Notes: generated by a model from the sequence alone, not told the origin. DNA of 64,000 bases from Armatimonadota bacterium (GCA_016235455.1 JACRKZ010000129.1:1-64000), one strand, 5' to 3'. Counted from the first letter of the stretch, positions 17,897 to 27,348 are shown. Numbers and translations: made by a program.

Positions 17897-18829
17897 ATGC
17901 GCGACGACCACCGACGACGACCCACCGGCCAGCGGCCCACGGAACAGCGCAGCGCCAACAAGCCGCCCGCGCTGCGCGCCAAGGAGCCGGTCGAGGACAA
18001 GGTCATCGAGGCGCAGGCCTTCCTGCTGCGCAACCACAGCGGCAAGCTGCGCGGCTCGTTTGCGCTGGACGACATGGATCAGCCGTCGCTGGCCATGTAC
18101 GACGAAGATGAGAACCCGCGCCTGGGCATGATGGTGCAGGACGACGGCACGGCGACCATCGACCTGATGGACGAGAACGCCAACTCGGCCGTGGGGCTGC
18201 TGGTCAGTAGCGAGGGCCGCGGCATGGTGATCAGCACCGGCGAGGACACACCGCAGGTCTTCCTGGGCCTCAATGAGGGCGAGCCGGCGCTGGAGATCTC
18301 GGACCGCGACGGCAACCCGCGCCTGCGGCTGGGACTGGGCGAGGGTCAGACGCACGTCGTCATCTATGATCCCGCGGGTCAGGTGCGCGCCGCCATGGTG
18401 CTGGAGGCCGAGGGCGAGGCCCAGATGGCCGTGCTGGACAACGAGAGCGTGCCGCGCGCCATGCTGACCCAGAACGACGACGGCCCATCGCTCCAACTGT
18501 GCGACGGCGAAGGCAACGTGCGCGTGTTCGTCTCGCTGGATGCCGAGGGCAATGACTCGACCATGATGCTGCTCGACGCCGAGGCGCGGCCGCGCGTGGC
18601 GCTGATGCAGAGCGCGGACTCCAACGGTCTCGAACTGATGGATGAGGACGGCGCCACCCGCGCACTGCTCATCGAGACCGGCGATGGTCAGGTGGGCGCG
18701 ACGCTCCACGCCGCGAATGAACGGCCGGTGGCGGGCGTCGTTGTCAACGCCGAGGGCGACGTGGCGGTAATGGACGGCGACGAAGACCTGGAAGACGACG
18801 CAGACGACGAGGACGATTCGTCGCTGTAA
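17897..18829 (+). CDS. Acidic repeat (predicted beta-solenoid) protein
   Basis: 310 residues, with AAGGAG just upstream and only 12 bases after rhaB. An N-terminal basic and proline-rich tail of about 30 residues leads into roughly ten imperfect repeats of 21-24 residues. Their pattern is R-hydrophobic-x-hydrophobic, DG or EG, two short strands, then D-x-x-G/N. Examples are RLRLGLGEGQTHVVIYDPAG and RVFVSLDAEGN. This alternation strongly suggests a right-handed beta-helix. The last 16 residues are nearly all Asp and Glu. There is no signal peptide, so it is probably cytoplasmic. Function is unknown; close coupling to rhaB may mean nothing more than a shared transcript. Confidence 0.85.
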   Translation: MRDDHRRRPTGQRPTEQRSANKPPALRAKEPVEDKVIEAQAFLLRNHSGKLRGSFALDDMDQPSLAMYDEDENPRLGMMVQDDGTATIDLMDENANSAVGLLVSSEGRGMVISTGEDTPQVFLGLNEGEPALEISDRDGNPRLRLGLGEGQTHVVIYDPAGQVRAAMVLEAEGEAQMAVLDNESVPRAMLTQNDDGPSLQLCDGEGNVRVFVSLDAEGNDSTMMLLDAEARPRVALMQSADSNGLELMDEDGATRALLIETGDGQVGATLHAANERPVAGVVVNAEGDVAVMDGDEDLEDDADDEDDSSL

Positions 18830-18916
18830 CCCAGAACACTGGGCGCACCTCTGTCGTTGTAAGAGATGGGGGCGCTCGCACGTCGGGCGTCCTCTTGGTC
18901 GGGAGAACGACGCTCG

Positions 18917-20908
18917 ATGCGGACCACGCCCCTCGCCGCGCTACGTCTGGCCCTCGGGATCCAGGTGGTGCTGGCCTTGCCGCTTGCGGCCCAGAGCCCG
19001 GCTTTTGTCGACGGCAGCCCTGGCTCGGACTATCGCTGGACCCCAGTGGTCAAAGCCACGCCGGCCGCGCTCGCCGCGGGCGAGGTGGACCTGCTCATCG
19101 ACTGGCAGGACGCCAACAGCCACTACCGCCTCGCCTTGACCAAGGATCGCGCGCAGTTCCAGCGCGTGGTGGGCGGCAAGACGCAGGCCATCGGCGTCGG
19201 TGGCGCGTTGCGGCGGATTGGCGACGAACCCGCGCTGCGCTTCTCCATTCACCGCACGGACTGGGGCCTGGCCGCCTACTGCAACCGCGTCCTCTGCGCG
19301 CGCGCCGAGGACCGCACCATCCCACCCGGCAAGGCCGGCTGGCTGACCAAGGGCGCCGACCTGAGCGTCGAGCCCGGCGCGCTGCAGACCGTGGAAGAGC
19401 TGTTCTTCTCCGACGACTTCATGCGCACGGATGATCAACTCGGTGGCTGGGAAGCGGCCATCGGCAAGTGGGAGAACAACCAGCAGGGCAGCAAGGTCTC
19501 GCGCAGCGCCAACGCCTTCAGCTTCCGCTCCAAAGGCGGCGAGCCGTGCGTTGCCGTGCACGGCAACGCCTTTGACCACGACTACGTGGTGCAGGCCGCC
19601 GCGCGCAGCGACAACGCCGGGGCCATGGGCCTGGTGGTGGGCTTCCAGGATGAGAAGAACTACTACCGAATGAGGTGGACGGCCGCGGCCAACGAGGACG
19701 GCGGGACCTGCCGGCTGCAGCGCATCTTCGATGGTCAGACGGTTGACCTGACACCACCCATCTCTGGCGGCTACCTGCCCGACGTGTGGTACAAGCTCCA
19801 GCTCTCGCTGGCGGGCGGCTGGGTCTACGGCTGGATCGACGATGTACCACTGTTCGAAGTGGCGGCGCAGGCCTTCGGCGAAGGCAAGATTGGCGTCTAT
19901 TCGGCGCCCGCCGCTGGCGAGCAGGCCACTGACGCGGTGGCTGGCGCGCTGTTCGACGACGTCGTGCAGCGCTCCTGGCCGCTGTTCTCCGATGACTTCT
20001 CTCAGCCCAGCGGCGCCCGCTGGACAGCCGATGGGCCGGCCTGGGAGACCAGGCCGCTGGCTGGCTCCGGCGTGGCCGTTGCGCCGGCCTCGGGCCGACT
20101 GTGGTGTGGCGCGGACAACTGGGAAGGCGTCACTTTCGACGCCGACGTGAACTACAGCGGTGGCGCGGTGGGCCTGGCCGCCGGCAAAGCGGGCGACCAG
20201 CCCGGCTATGCCGCGATCGTCTCGGCCGAGCGCACGGTGATCACACGCATCGGCGACCAGCAGCCGCTGGCGACCTTGGCCAAGGGCATGACCACCGGCG
20301 CTTGGCACCACCTGAGCTTCAGCGCCGATGCGGGGCTGCTCCGGCTCAGCGTGGATGGCGATGAACGCCTCGAGGCGCTGGTCCCGGGCACCGCGGTGGG
20401 CCGCTGCGGCCTGGTGGCCGAGGGCGCCGCCGGCGCGCAGTTCACCAACGTGCGAGCGCGCTTCAGGCCGACCAGCTACAACCTGCCTCCCACGCTGCCC
20501 GCGGAGTTCGTGCAGGACCGCTACATGACCACGTGGGCGTCACCCGGCGCGGCCTGGGTGCAGGTGGAGGGCTCGCCGGCACGCTGGCACAAGGGCTTCT
20601 TCTATGGCGACCGGCGGGTGCACTTCGAAGTGCCCGGCCTGGGCAAGCAGGCGGGCAAGGTCACCGTCGCCCTGGGCGCCAACGACACCAAGACGCTCGA
20701 CGGCTACCGGCTGGTGCTGACGCTGACACGCGACCAGAAAGTCATCGCCCTCGCGCTGATGCTGGGCGACAAGACCGTGGCCGAAGGCAAGGCCAAGTGT
20801 GAGGGTGACAGCGCCGAGGTGAACTTCGAGCTCACGGGCCACTACATCCAGGCGACCATCGACGGTACGACCGCGCTGACCTATCGCATTCCCGAGGTGA
20901 CCCAATGA
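18917..20908 (+). CDS. Secreted protein with three lectin-like (DUF1080/LamG-type) modules
   Basis: 663 residues from the ATG at 18917 with GGGAG upstream; it has a signal peptide (LALGIQVVLALPLAAQ). Three jelly-roll-like modules are visible. The middle one has FSDDFMRTDDQLGGWEAAIG and the strand KNYYRMRW. The next has FSDDFSQPSGARW, GAWHHLSFSADAGLLRLSVDG and CGLVAEG. Such modules occur in 3-keto-disaccharide hydrolase-like and glucanase-like carbohydrate-binding proteins. The C-terminal 110 residues form another strand-rich domain ending in QATIDGTTALTYRI. No catalytic motif is obvious. Its stop overlaps the start of the next gene (ATGA), so the two exoproteins are co-translated. Confidence 0.82.
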   Translation: MRTTPLAALRLALGIQVVLALPLAAQSPAFVDGSPGSDYRWTPVVKATPAALAAGEVDLLIDWQDANSHYRLALTKDRAQFQRVVGGKTQAIGVGGALRRIGDEPALRFSIHRTDWGLAAYCNRVLCARAEDRTIPPGKAGWLTKGADLSVEPGALQTVEELFFSDDFMRTDDQLGGWEAAIGKWENNQQGSKVSRSANAFSFRSKGGEPCVAVHGNAFDHDYVVQAAARSDNAGAMGLVVGFQDEKNYYRMRWTAAANEDGGTCRLQRIFDGQTVDLTPPISGGYLPDVWYKLQLSLAGGWVYGWIDDVPLFEVAAQAFGEGKIGVYSAPAAGEQATDAVAGALFDDVVQRSWPLFSDDFSQPSGARWTADGPAWETRPLAGSGVAVAPASGRLWCGADNWEGVTFDADVNYSGGAVGLAAGKAGDQPGYAAIVSAERTVITRIGDQQPLATLAKGMTTGAWHHLSFSADAGLLRLSVDGDERLEALVPGTAVGRCGLVAEGAAGAQFTNVRARFRPTSYNLPPTLPAEFVQDRYMTTWASPGAAWVQVEGSPARWHKGFFYGDRRVHFEVPGLGKQAGKVTVALGANDTKTLDGYRLVLTLTRDQKVIALALMLGDKTVAEGKAKCEGDSAEVNFELTGHYIQATIDGTTALTYRIPEVTQ

Positions 20909-23900
20909 GGCTGGTGCTCCGACCTACCCTGTGCCTGGCGCTGTCGCTGACCGCGGCGCTCGGCGGCTGGGCCGCCGGGCCCGGCCCGACCGTGTCGAGC
21001 GACACGCACGGCGCGTTCTACAACGACTTCGAGAGCACGCCCGCGCCGCTGGCCGCGCGACCCGTGGGCCGCGACGAGCCACCCACCATGGTGCTCACCC
21101 GCGTCAGCGAGGCGGGTCGCGGCAAGGTCCTGCGCGCCACTAACAGCGTCTCGGGCGGCTACGTCGGCGTGAACCTGCTGCCGCCCGGCCGACCCATGCC
21201 GGCCTACAGCCGCCTCTCGTTCGACTACAAAGCCGACGCGACGCTCAAGGCCAACCTGTTCTGCCGCGTGCAATCGGTGGACTACGAGATCGGCTTCTGC
21301 GGCCCGCGCTCGGATACCGGCCTGAACACCTGGCTGGGCCAGCTGCCCGACGTCAAGGCCGACGGCCAGTGGCACCACATCGATATCCCGCTGCTGCGCC
21401 TGCTGCGCCTGCAGTTGCCGATGCTCAACAACGTACGCATCAGCGAACTCTGTTTCGAGAACCGCTGCCAGGCCGACTACCTGCTGGCCGGTTTCGGCGG
21501 CAACCCCGCGGGCGCCACGCTGTCGCTGGACAACGTGCAGATCGTGCGCGTTGGTGGGCCCACCGCCCATCTCATGTGGCAGCCCGCGCCGGGCACCGCA
21601 CCGGAGGGCTACGCCGTGGTGGTCGACGGCGCCGCGACCACCGAGCCCAAGGACGTCACAACCCCCAAGACCGAGCTGGACAAGACGTTCGAAGGCCTGA
21701 AGGATGGCGAACACTGGGCACATGTGCGCGCCTTCGACGGGCAAGCCTGGTCGGAGACGACGCACTACCGCTTCGAGGTGAACACCGAGCCGCCGACGGC
21801 GGCGCTCGTCGAGCCCGCCAATGGCTCGACCGCCTGCCCGAAGGCGGTGCGGGTCAAGCTGGTCAGCCGCGCGGCGGGCATTGCGCCCAACCGCATCGAG
21901 ATCAAACTCGCCGGCCAGGAGCTGCGCGTGGAGAACGCGGGCGTCAGCTACGACCCGGTCAGCGAGGAACTGGCCATCGACCTGTCGCGCCTGGAACACG
22001 AAGAGGGCAAGTCGGTCACCCCGGTGATCTGGGGCGATGGCCAGAAGCTGGACTTCTCGGTCAACTGCACCGATGAGAACGGCATCGCGCTGGTCAAGCC
22101 GCTAGACGCGTCGTTCACCATGCGCTTCGCGGCCGACAAGACCGCGCCCGAGGGCGGCCGGCTGCTGCTGGCCTGGCCCGGCGAGGCCTCGCCCACCGAG
22201 ATCCCCGGCGAGGGCACCTTTGAGAACGGCGTGGACGAGTGGATGGCGCACGGCAACGAGCGCGTGGTTGTCGAGCGCACCGACCGCACCGCTGCCAGCG
22301 GCAAGTACAGCCTGCGCGTCATGTGCACCGAGAATGGCTCGGACTACACGACTTACGTGCGACGCTCGCCGTTCGATGTCGGCCGCTTCCGCGTGGTCAG
22401 CTTCGACTACAAAGCCGACCCGCGCCTGCGCCTCGACTTCGTGCTCCGCGTGGGCATGGCCGACGGCGAGAAGTACGTGCGCGTCATCTTCACCGACCGC
22501 GACAACGACGGCCTGCCCGTAGGCCGCGTGCCCGATGTCGTGGCCGACAACGAGTGGCACCACGCCGAGTTCAACCTGTACGACATGCTACGGTCCAAGT
22601 TCCCCAACCAGACGAGCTTCCGCGTGCAGGGCATGCTGCTGACCGGCGGCAAGTGGTCCGACACTCCGCGCCGCTTCCCAGGCAACTACGCGGGCACCGA
22701 GGTCTACTTCGACAACTTCTTCTTCGTGCCCACGGTCAGCGCTGATGCCAAGCTGGTCTGGCAGGGACACGACGTCAGCGGGTTGGCCGGCGCGCGCGTC
22801 TCAGCCGCGCCCGACGTGGCGCAGTTGCCGACAGCCGACGCCGAAGGCGCCGGTCGCCGGGTCGAAGGTCCGGCGACCGCGCTGGCCGATTTCGGCTCCG
22901 GCCTGACCTATCTCTGGGTCCGCCCGTTCGACCGCGCCGGCAACCTGGCCGCGCCGATGCTGACCCGCGCGGTCATCGCCGGCGGGCGGCCCGAGATCGC
23001 CAGCTTCTGGCCCGCGCCGGACGGCGCGCGCGTGGCGCCGTCGACCCTCGGGGTTAAGCTGCGCTATGACCGCGCCGTGGGCATCGACCCGTCAACCATC
23101 ACGCTCGAAGTCGATGGCCGGCCGTACAACCTGGACAGCAACACGCTGTCCTTCGATGCCGCCACCGGCACCATCCTATGGGACGGCCGCCGCAGCGAGC
23201 CCCAGACGGTCCTGCCCGACGGCAAGACCGTCACGGTCAAGTTGCTGAGCTGCAAGGACCAGGCCGGCAACAGCCCGGCCGCCATGCCGTCCTGGAAGTT
23301 CAGCGTCGACTACAAGCTCGACAAGACCGGCCCGGTGGTCAAGACCCGCAGCCGCACGCACACGGCAACCTGGTACGACGATTTTCTGGACCCGGCGCTG
23401 CAGTGGTCGGCCAAGACGGGCGACAGCGTGCAGATCAAGCGCGTGCCCATCGCCGGGAGCGACGGCCAGGCACTGAGCCTCGTGACTGAACGCGCCAACG
23501 CGCCGTACGCCGTGTGGCACGCGTTCGACTCGCCCTACTCGCTGCTGCGCTTCGGACACCTGATCTTCGACTACAAGATCGCCCCAGGCGTGGACGTCGA
23601 CCTGTTGCTGCGCCTGCGCAACGAGGACCAGCCCGACCTGGTGCGCGCGCTCAAGCTCACCGACGCCGCCACCGATGTGGCCCGGCCCGGCGCGATCGCC
23701 GGCGTCGTGGCCGACGACCAGTGGCACCGCGCCATCGTGCCGGTCATGGACCTGCTGCGCGGCGATGATGCCCTGCCCGCCGGGCCCCAGGTCAAGGCCA
23801 TCGGCTTCGGTGACCAGGGGCCGTCCAAGGCGCAGGTGGGCCGCGGATTCCAGATCGCCAACATCTACGCCATGCGCCCGGCCACCTCGGCCACGGTGCG

Positions 23901-24117
23901 CCTGGACTGGACGGCGCTGGACGAGACCGGCGTCAAGGGCTACAGCTACGTGGTCGACCAGAACCCGCGCACCACGCCGCAGCCGCAAGTGATGACCCAG
24001 GAGACCGAGTTGCGCCTCCGCGACATCGGCGCCAAGCTGGCCTGGTTCCACATCCGCGCGGTGGACGGCTCGGGTAACTGGGGGCCGACCACCCACTTCC
24101 CCTTGCTCGCCCCCTAG
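20905..24117 (+). CDS. Large secreted multi-module protein with three FDYK/VADxxWH binding modules
   Basis: 1070 residues with signal peptide LCLALSLTAALGGWAAGPG. It is built from an internally triplicated unit. Modules beginning near residues 105, 499 and 888 each contain an FDYK strand and a conserved VxADxxWHxxxxxL block (DVKADGQWHHIDIP, DVVADNEWHHAEFN, GVVADDQWHRAIVP). They resemble galactose-binding-like or CIA30-like beta-sandwiches. Between them are Ig-fold segments (GSTACPKAVRVKLVSRAAGI, ASFWPAPDGARVAPSTLGVK) and fibronectin III-like segments with HVRAFDG or HIRAVDGSGNWG. It is most likely a cell-surface or secreted adhesin or polysaccharide binder. It shares a transcript with the preceding lectin-like gene. 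Confidence 0.82.
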   Translation: MRLVLRPTLCLALSLTAALGGWAAGPGPTVSSDTHGAFYNDFESTPAPLAARPVGRDEPPTMVLTRVSEAGRGKVLRATNSVSGGYVGVNLLPPGRPMPAYSRLSFDYKADATLKANLFCRVQSVDYEIGFCGPRSDTGLNTWLGQLPDVKADGQWHHIDIPLLRLLRLQLPMLNNVRISELCFENRCQADYLLAGFGGNPAGATLSLDNVQIVRVGGPTAHLMWQPAPGTAPEGYAVVVDGAATTEPKDVTTPKTELDKTFEGLKDGEHWAHVRAFDGQAWSETTHYRFEVNTEPPTAALVEPANGSTACPKAVRVKLVSRAAGIAPNRIEIKLAGQELRVENAGVSYDPVSEELAIDLSRLEHEEGKSVTPVIWGDGQKLDFSVNCTDENGIALVKPLDASFTMRFAADKTAPEGGRLLLAWPGEASPTEIPGEGTFENGVDEWMAHGNERVVVERTDRTAASGKYSLRVMCTENGSDYTTYVRRSPFDVGRFRVVSFDYKADPRLRLDFVLRVGMADGEKYVRVIFTDRDNDGLPVGRVPDVVADNEWHHAEFNLYDMLRSKFPNQTSFRVQGMLLTGGKWSDTPRRFPGNYAGTEVYFDNFFFVPTVSADAKLVWQGHDVSGLAGARVSAAPDVAQLPTADAEGAGRRVEGPATALADFGSGLTYLWVRPFDRAGNLAAPMLTRAVIAGGRPEIASFWPAPDGARVAPSTLGVKLRYDRAVGIDPSTITLEVDGRPYNLDSNTLSFDAATGTILWDGRRSEPQTVLPDGKTVTVKLLSCKDQAGNSPAAMPSWKFSVDYKLDKTGPVVKTRSRTHTATWYDDFLDPALQWSAKTGDSVQIKRVPIAGSDGQALSLVTERANAPYAVWHAFDSPYSLLRFGHLIFDYKIAPGVDVDLLLRLRNEDQPDLVRALKLTDAATDVARPGAIAGVVADDQWHRAIVPVMDLLRGDDALPAGPQVKAIGFGDQGPSKAQVGRGFQIANIYAMRPATSATVRLDWTALDETGVKGYSYVVDQNPRTTPQPQVMTQETELRLRDIGAKLAWFHIRAVDGSGNWGPTTHFPLLAP

Positions 24118-24127
24118 AGGCTACGCC

Positions 24128-24895
24128 ATGGCGGTGACGCGCGACAGCTTCACCGAGGGTCGGCTCCGGCAACGGCTCGGGGCCGACCCAGTACGGCATC
24201 TGCCCGACGGTTACGAACTGGCTGGCGCCAACCTGGCGCGGCTCGGCTTGAGCAAGGCGCAACTGGATGGCAGCGACCTGCGCGGCGCCAATCTGCGCGG
24301 CGCCGACCTGCAGCGGGCCACCCTCATCGGCGCCGATCTGGCAGGTGCCGACCTCAGCGAAGCACTGCTGCAGGACGCCGATCTGTCACGCGCCGACCTG
24401 AGCGGCGCCAACCTCAGCCGAGCCGTGCTCGACGGAACCATCGTGCTCGGCGCCCGGCTCGACGGCGCGCGCCTGACCGGTGCGGTCTGCCGCGGCGTGC
24501 AGCTGTGGCAAGCGCATGTCGAGCCCGGGCAGGCCGCCGAGTGTCAGGTCTCCCTGGCGGCGCTGTTTGAGGCTGAACTCGATGCCCAGCAGGTGCTCCA
24601 CCTGTTGGCATGGACAGCGGTCTACGGCGGCGATGCCGAGCGCTGCGCCATGCGCCGCTGCCTCGGTGAGCGCCGCTGGCGCGCCTATCGCCGCGAGCTG
24701 CAGGAGGCCATGGGCGCCGTGGACGCGCGTATCGGCCCCCTCAGCAACGCCTCGCTGTCGCCGGCGCAACCGGGCGGCCCGGCCAGCGAGCGCAGCCTGA
24801 GCCAGGCGCCAGACCCGCACGGCAGTGCCGGCGCGAGCAGCCTGTCGTGGCTGCGGCAATGGCGCGAGCAGCGTGGCGAGCGCGACGAGCCGTAG
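24128..24895 (+). CDS. Pentapeptide-repeat protein
   Basis: 255 residues. Residues about 36-110 are a run of A(D/N)Lxx pentapeptides, for example LRGANLRGADLQRATLIGAD and DADLSRADLSGANLSRA. These would form a right-handed quadrilateral beta-helix. The C-terminal 140 residues are a charged helical region (CAMRRCLGERRWRAYRREL) without repeats. It lacks a signal peptide, so the helix-like part probably acts inside the cell. Some family members mimic DNA or bind gyrase, but nothing here indicates that. It follows the large exoprotein by 10 bases. Confidence 0.9.
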   Translation: MAVTRDSFTEGRLRQRLGADPVRHLPDGYELAGANLARLGLSKAQLDGSDLRGANLRGADLQRATLIGADLAGADLSEALLQDADLSRADLSGANLSRAVLDGTIVLGARLDGARLTGAVCRGVQLWQAHVEPGQAAECQVSLAALFEAELDAQQVLHLLAWTAVYGGDAERCAMRRCLGERRWRAYRRELQEAMGAVDARIGPLSNASLSPAQPGGPASERSLSQAPDPHGSAGASSLSWLRQWREQRGERDEP

Positions 24896-24935
24896 GCAAG
24901 GCGCAGCCCCGAGCCGCAGGCCGCCCAAAGCACAA

Positions 24936-24970
24936 CGGCGCGCCGGCCGCCGAAGCTGGCCGTCGCGCCG
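24936..24970. terminator. GC-rich stem-loop between converging genes
   Basis: A 13-bp stem with one mismatch and a nine-base loop. It sits between the pentapeptide-repeat gene and the ABC ATPase gene, which converge. There is no clear U-tract, so intrinsic termination is plausible but not certain. Confidence 0.5.
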
Positions 24971-24991
24971 CTGGACGAAACGTCCGCGAGC

Positions 24992-25750
24992 CTAGTGCTC
25001 CATCTCGGTGATCTGGTCGCCGAGCTCGCTGCGGGTCTGTACGCGGTCGATGAGACCGTCACGGATCCAGATGATGCGGTCGGAGACGTCGACCATCTTG
25101 AGGTCGTGCGTGGCCGAGATGACGGTGACGCCGCTCTCCTGGTTGAGCCGGCGCAGAAGCTCGATGATCTCCTTACCGGTCTTGAGGTCGAGGTTGCCCG
25201 TCGGCTCGTCGGCGAGGATGATGCTGGGCGAGTTGGCCAGCGAGCGGGCAATGGCCACACGCTGCTGCTGACCACCGGAGAGCTCGCCCGGCTTGTTGTT
25301 GAGGCGGTGGCCCAGGCCGACCGTGTCCATCAGCAGGCGGCCGCGCTCCATCTGCTCGTCCGAGGTCATGCCGGCGAACACCATGGGCAGCGTGACGTTC
25401 TCCAGGGCGGTCATGACCGGGATGAGGTTGAACGTCTGGAAGATGTACCCGATCTTGCGGCAGCGCAGCCAAGCCAGTTCGTAGGCATCGAGCTGCGCCA
25501 TGTCCACCTCGTCGATGAACACGGTGCCCTCGGTCGGCTTGTCCAGACCACCGATCATGTTGAACAGGGTGGACTTGCCCGAACCCGACGGACCCATGAG
25601 CGAGATGTACTCGCCGCGGAACACGTCCACGCTGACGCCCTTGAGCGCCTGGACCACTTCGTCGCCCATCTGGAAGTGTTTGGTCAGGTCCTTGGTGCGG
25701 ACGATGTATTCCTCGTTCAGATGTTCCTTCGCCCCGTTGCTGTCTGCCAC
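24992..25750 (-). CDS. ABC transporter ATP-binding protein, MacB/LolD type (last gene of exporter operon)
   Basis: 252 residues from a GTG at 25750-25748 with GAGGTAGG upstream. It powers an FtsX/MacB-type exporter. Walker A is GPSGSGKST at about 53-61, the Q-loop is in GYIFQTFNLIPVMTALENV, the signature is LSGGQQQRVAIARSL at about 157-171, Walker B is IILADEP at about 178-184, and the switch region has SATHDL. The ENV after the Q-loop and the TGNLD after Walker B are characteristic of the MacB/LolD branch. It follows its presumed permease (25785-26768) by 34 bases. All key residues are intact. Confidence 0.93.
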   Translation of the reverse strand: MADSNGAKEHLNEEYIVRTKDLTKHFQMGDEVVQALKGVSVDVFRGEYISLMGPSGSGKSTLFNMIGGLDKPTEGTVFIDEVDMAQLDAYELAWLRCRKIGYIFQTFNLIPVMTALENVTLPMVFAGMTSDEQMERGRLLMDTVGLGHRLNNKPGELSGGQQQRVAIARSLANSPSIILADEPTGNLDLKTGKEIIELLRRLNQESGVTVISATHDLKMVDVSDRIIWIRDGLIDRVQTRSELGDQITEMEH

Positions 25751-25784
25751 GGTACCTACCTCGCTTGCTGTGCTCAGACTCTGG

Positions 25785-26768
25785 CTACACCGTCGACCGG
25801 AGCGCGGCCGCCGCCGGCATCTTGGCCGCCTGGCTGGCCGGCAGGATCGCGGCCAGCACGCTGAGGATGGACCCCAGCAGAATGCCCTGGACCAGAATCC
25901 CGCCGAACCCCGCTATCACGTCCGTGAGATGGAACGTGTAGCGTAGCGAGTTGACCAGGTACATGACAACCACGCCGCTCAGCGAGCCGGTGACGCCGGC
26001 CAGCAGGCCGAGCACCCCGGACTCGATGAGGAAGAGCTTGACGATGAAGTGGTCCAGCGCGCCCAGACACTTCATCGTGCCGATCTCGCGGAAGCGCTCG
26101 GTCACCGCCATCAGCATGGCATTGCAGATGCCGACCACGGACACCAGCAGCGCCATGATGATCAGCCAGGTCAGCCGCGCACCTTCGCCGGCTTCGGTGG
26201 CCTCGCCGGCGGCCCGCAGGCACAGCGCGGTGGTGCGCACCGAGGCGAAGAAGGCGATGCCCAGGAAGATGCTCGACGCCGTGATGACCACGCGGCCCAG
26301 GCGCACGCGCACGCTCTTCACCGACATCTCGATGGCCTTGGAGGTGGGCAGCGAGATCTCGTCGCGGATGCGTGAGCGGCGCGCCTCATCGGCCAGGGGG
26401 CCGATGCAGTCCACCGTGCGGTCGCTGATGCGCATGGACATCAATGCGCGCAGGTCGATGGTGGCGCTATCGAGCACCTTGGCGATGTTCAGGCCTTCGG
26501 GCTCGCGCTGCTCGCTGAGCAGATCGATGACCTGCGACTGCGCCGTCAACTCGTGCGCCATGCCGGCGACCAGATCCTCGTGCTCCAAGGTGTCGCCCGA
26601 GTCGTTGCCCGCCAGACGCGCGCGGATCTCCGCCTCGCTCAGAGCGTCAACACGGTCGCCCTGGAGCAACGCGGCGCGCTGCTCGGCGGTGAGACCGATG
26701 AGCAACGCCTCTTTGGCCTGCTCGGTCTGTGCCGCCGCCTGCTCGTCGTGCTTTGACTCGTCTGCCAT
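25785..26768 (-). CDS. FtsX-type ABC permease lacking the usual periplasmic core, with soluble N-terminal domain
   Basis: 327 residues, ATG with GGAGG upstream. The first 165 residues are charged and helical and probably cytoplasmic (QAKEALLIGLTAEQRAALLQ, LIDEISLPTS-like helix before TM1). Four membrane segments follow: VVITASSIFLGIAFFASV, WLIIMALLVSVVGICNAML, LFLIESGVLGLLAGVTGSL, and the last near GGILVQGILLGSILSVLAA. Between TM1 and TM2 are only about 25 residues, where MacB-type permeases normally carry a 200-residue periplasmic core domain. The FtsX motif RFREIGTMKCLGA is present. It pairs with the ATPase at 24992-25750. Because it lacks the domain that contacts a MacA adaptor, it may work differently from the 808-residue permease. 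Confidence 0.85.
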   Translation of the reverse strand: MADESKHDEQAAAQTEQAKEALLIGLTAEQRAALLQGDRVDALSEAEIRARLAGNDSGDTLEHEDLVAGMAHELTAQSQVIDLLSEQREPEGLNIAKVLDSATIDLRALMSMRISDRTVDCIGPLADEARRSRIRDEISLPTSKAIEMSVKSVRVRLGRVVITASSIFLGIAFFASVRTTALCLRAAGEATEAGEGARLTWLIIMALLVSVVGICNAMLMAVTERFREIGTMKCLGALDHFIVKLFLIESGVLGLLAGVTGSLSGVVVMYLVNSLRYTFHLTDVIAGFGGILVQGILLGSILSVLAAILPASQAAKMPAAAALRSTV

Positions 26769-26822
26769 CCACTGCCTCCGGCCGTCGCGCGCATGACCCT
26801 CGCGCAGCCCACAGGTTGCGCT

Positions 26823-27311
26823 TCAGGCGCGCTTACGTTTGCCACCACGACCCGTTCGCGAGCCGCCATTGTCGGTATTCGCCGCCGCCGCGCCCATGGC
26901 CTCCCCGCGCGCGGCAGAAATCGTCAGGCGCAGACCGAGGAAGCGCCGCTTGGCCAGGGTCTGCAAGAACTGGGTCAGCGAGACCTCGGCTTCGCGCGGG
27001 TTGAGCTGGTGCTCGCGGGCCAGCCGCTTGACCAGATCGCGCACCGTCGCCTCGCCATCACACCACTGCCAGACGTCCGACCCAACCTCGTCGAGTTCCA
27101 CCATGCGGTGGTCCGGCGTGGTCACCAGCAAGCGGAACAGGCGCATCCACGGCTTGACTGCCATGGGCACCTGGAGCAGCACTCGGCCGTTGTCCTGCAC
27201 TTCCCACGTGATCGCAGGGTTGCGCACCGGCTGAGCACCCAACGCCTCCTCGCGAGAGACCTCGGGTCCGTTCTTCCGCTTGGCTAGTCGACCGAGATCG
27301 GGTAAACGCAT
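26823..27311 (-). CDS. PqqD-family (RiPP recognition element-like) protein
   Basis: 162 residues. The central part (about 50-130) fits the PqqD fold, with MVELDEVGSDVWQWCDGEAT followed by helices RDLVKRLAREHQ and EVSLTQFLQTLAKRRFLGL. PqqD-type domains bind the leader of ribosomal peptides for radical-SAM or other modifying enzymes. The family also has stand-alone members of unknown role in planctomycete-like genomes. The N-terminus is basic and the C-terminus ends in a Lys/Arg-rich tail (GRGGKRKRA). It lies between a CobW-type GTPase gene and an ABC permease gene in one operon. I find no precursor peptide and no radical SAM gene in the window. Confidence 0.82.
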   Translation of the reverse strand: MRLPDLGRLAKRKNGPEVSREEALGAQPVRNPAITWEVQDNGRVLLQVPMAVKPWMRLFRLLVTTPDHRMVELDEVGSDVWQWCDGEATVRDLVKRLAREHQLNPREAEVSLTQFLQTLAKRRFLGLRLTISAARGEAMGAAAANTDNGGSRTGRGGKRKRA

Positions 27312-27348
27312 GGCCAGCGGTCATCCTACACGATTCACGATGCCCGCG

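Noticed and set aside
17180..18709. A 509-codon antisense frame over rhaB and the repeat protein
   Set aside because: No domain features; high GC leaves long open shadows.
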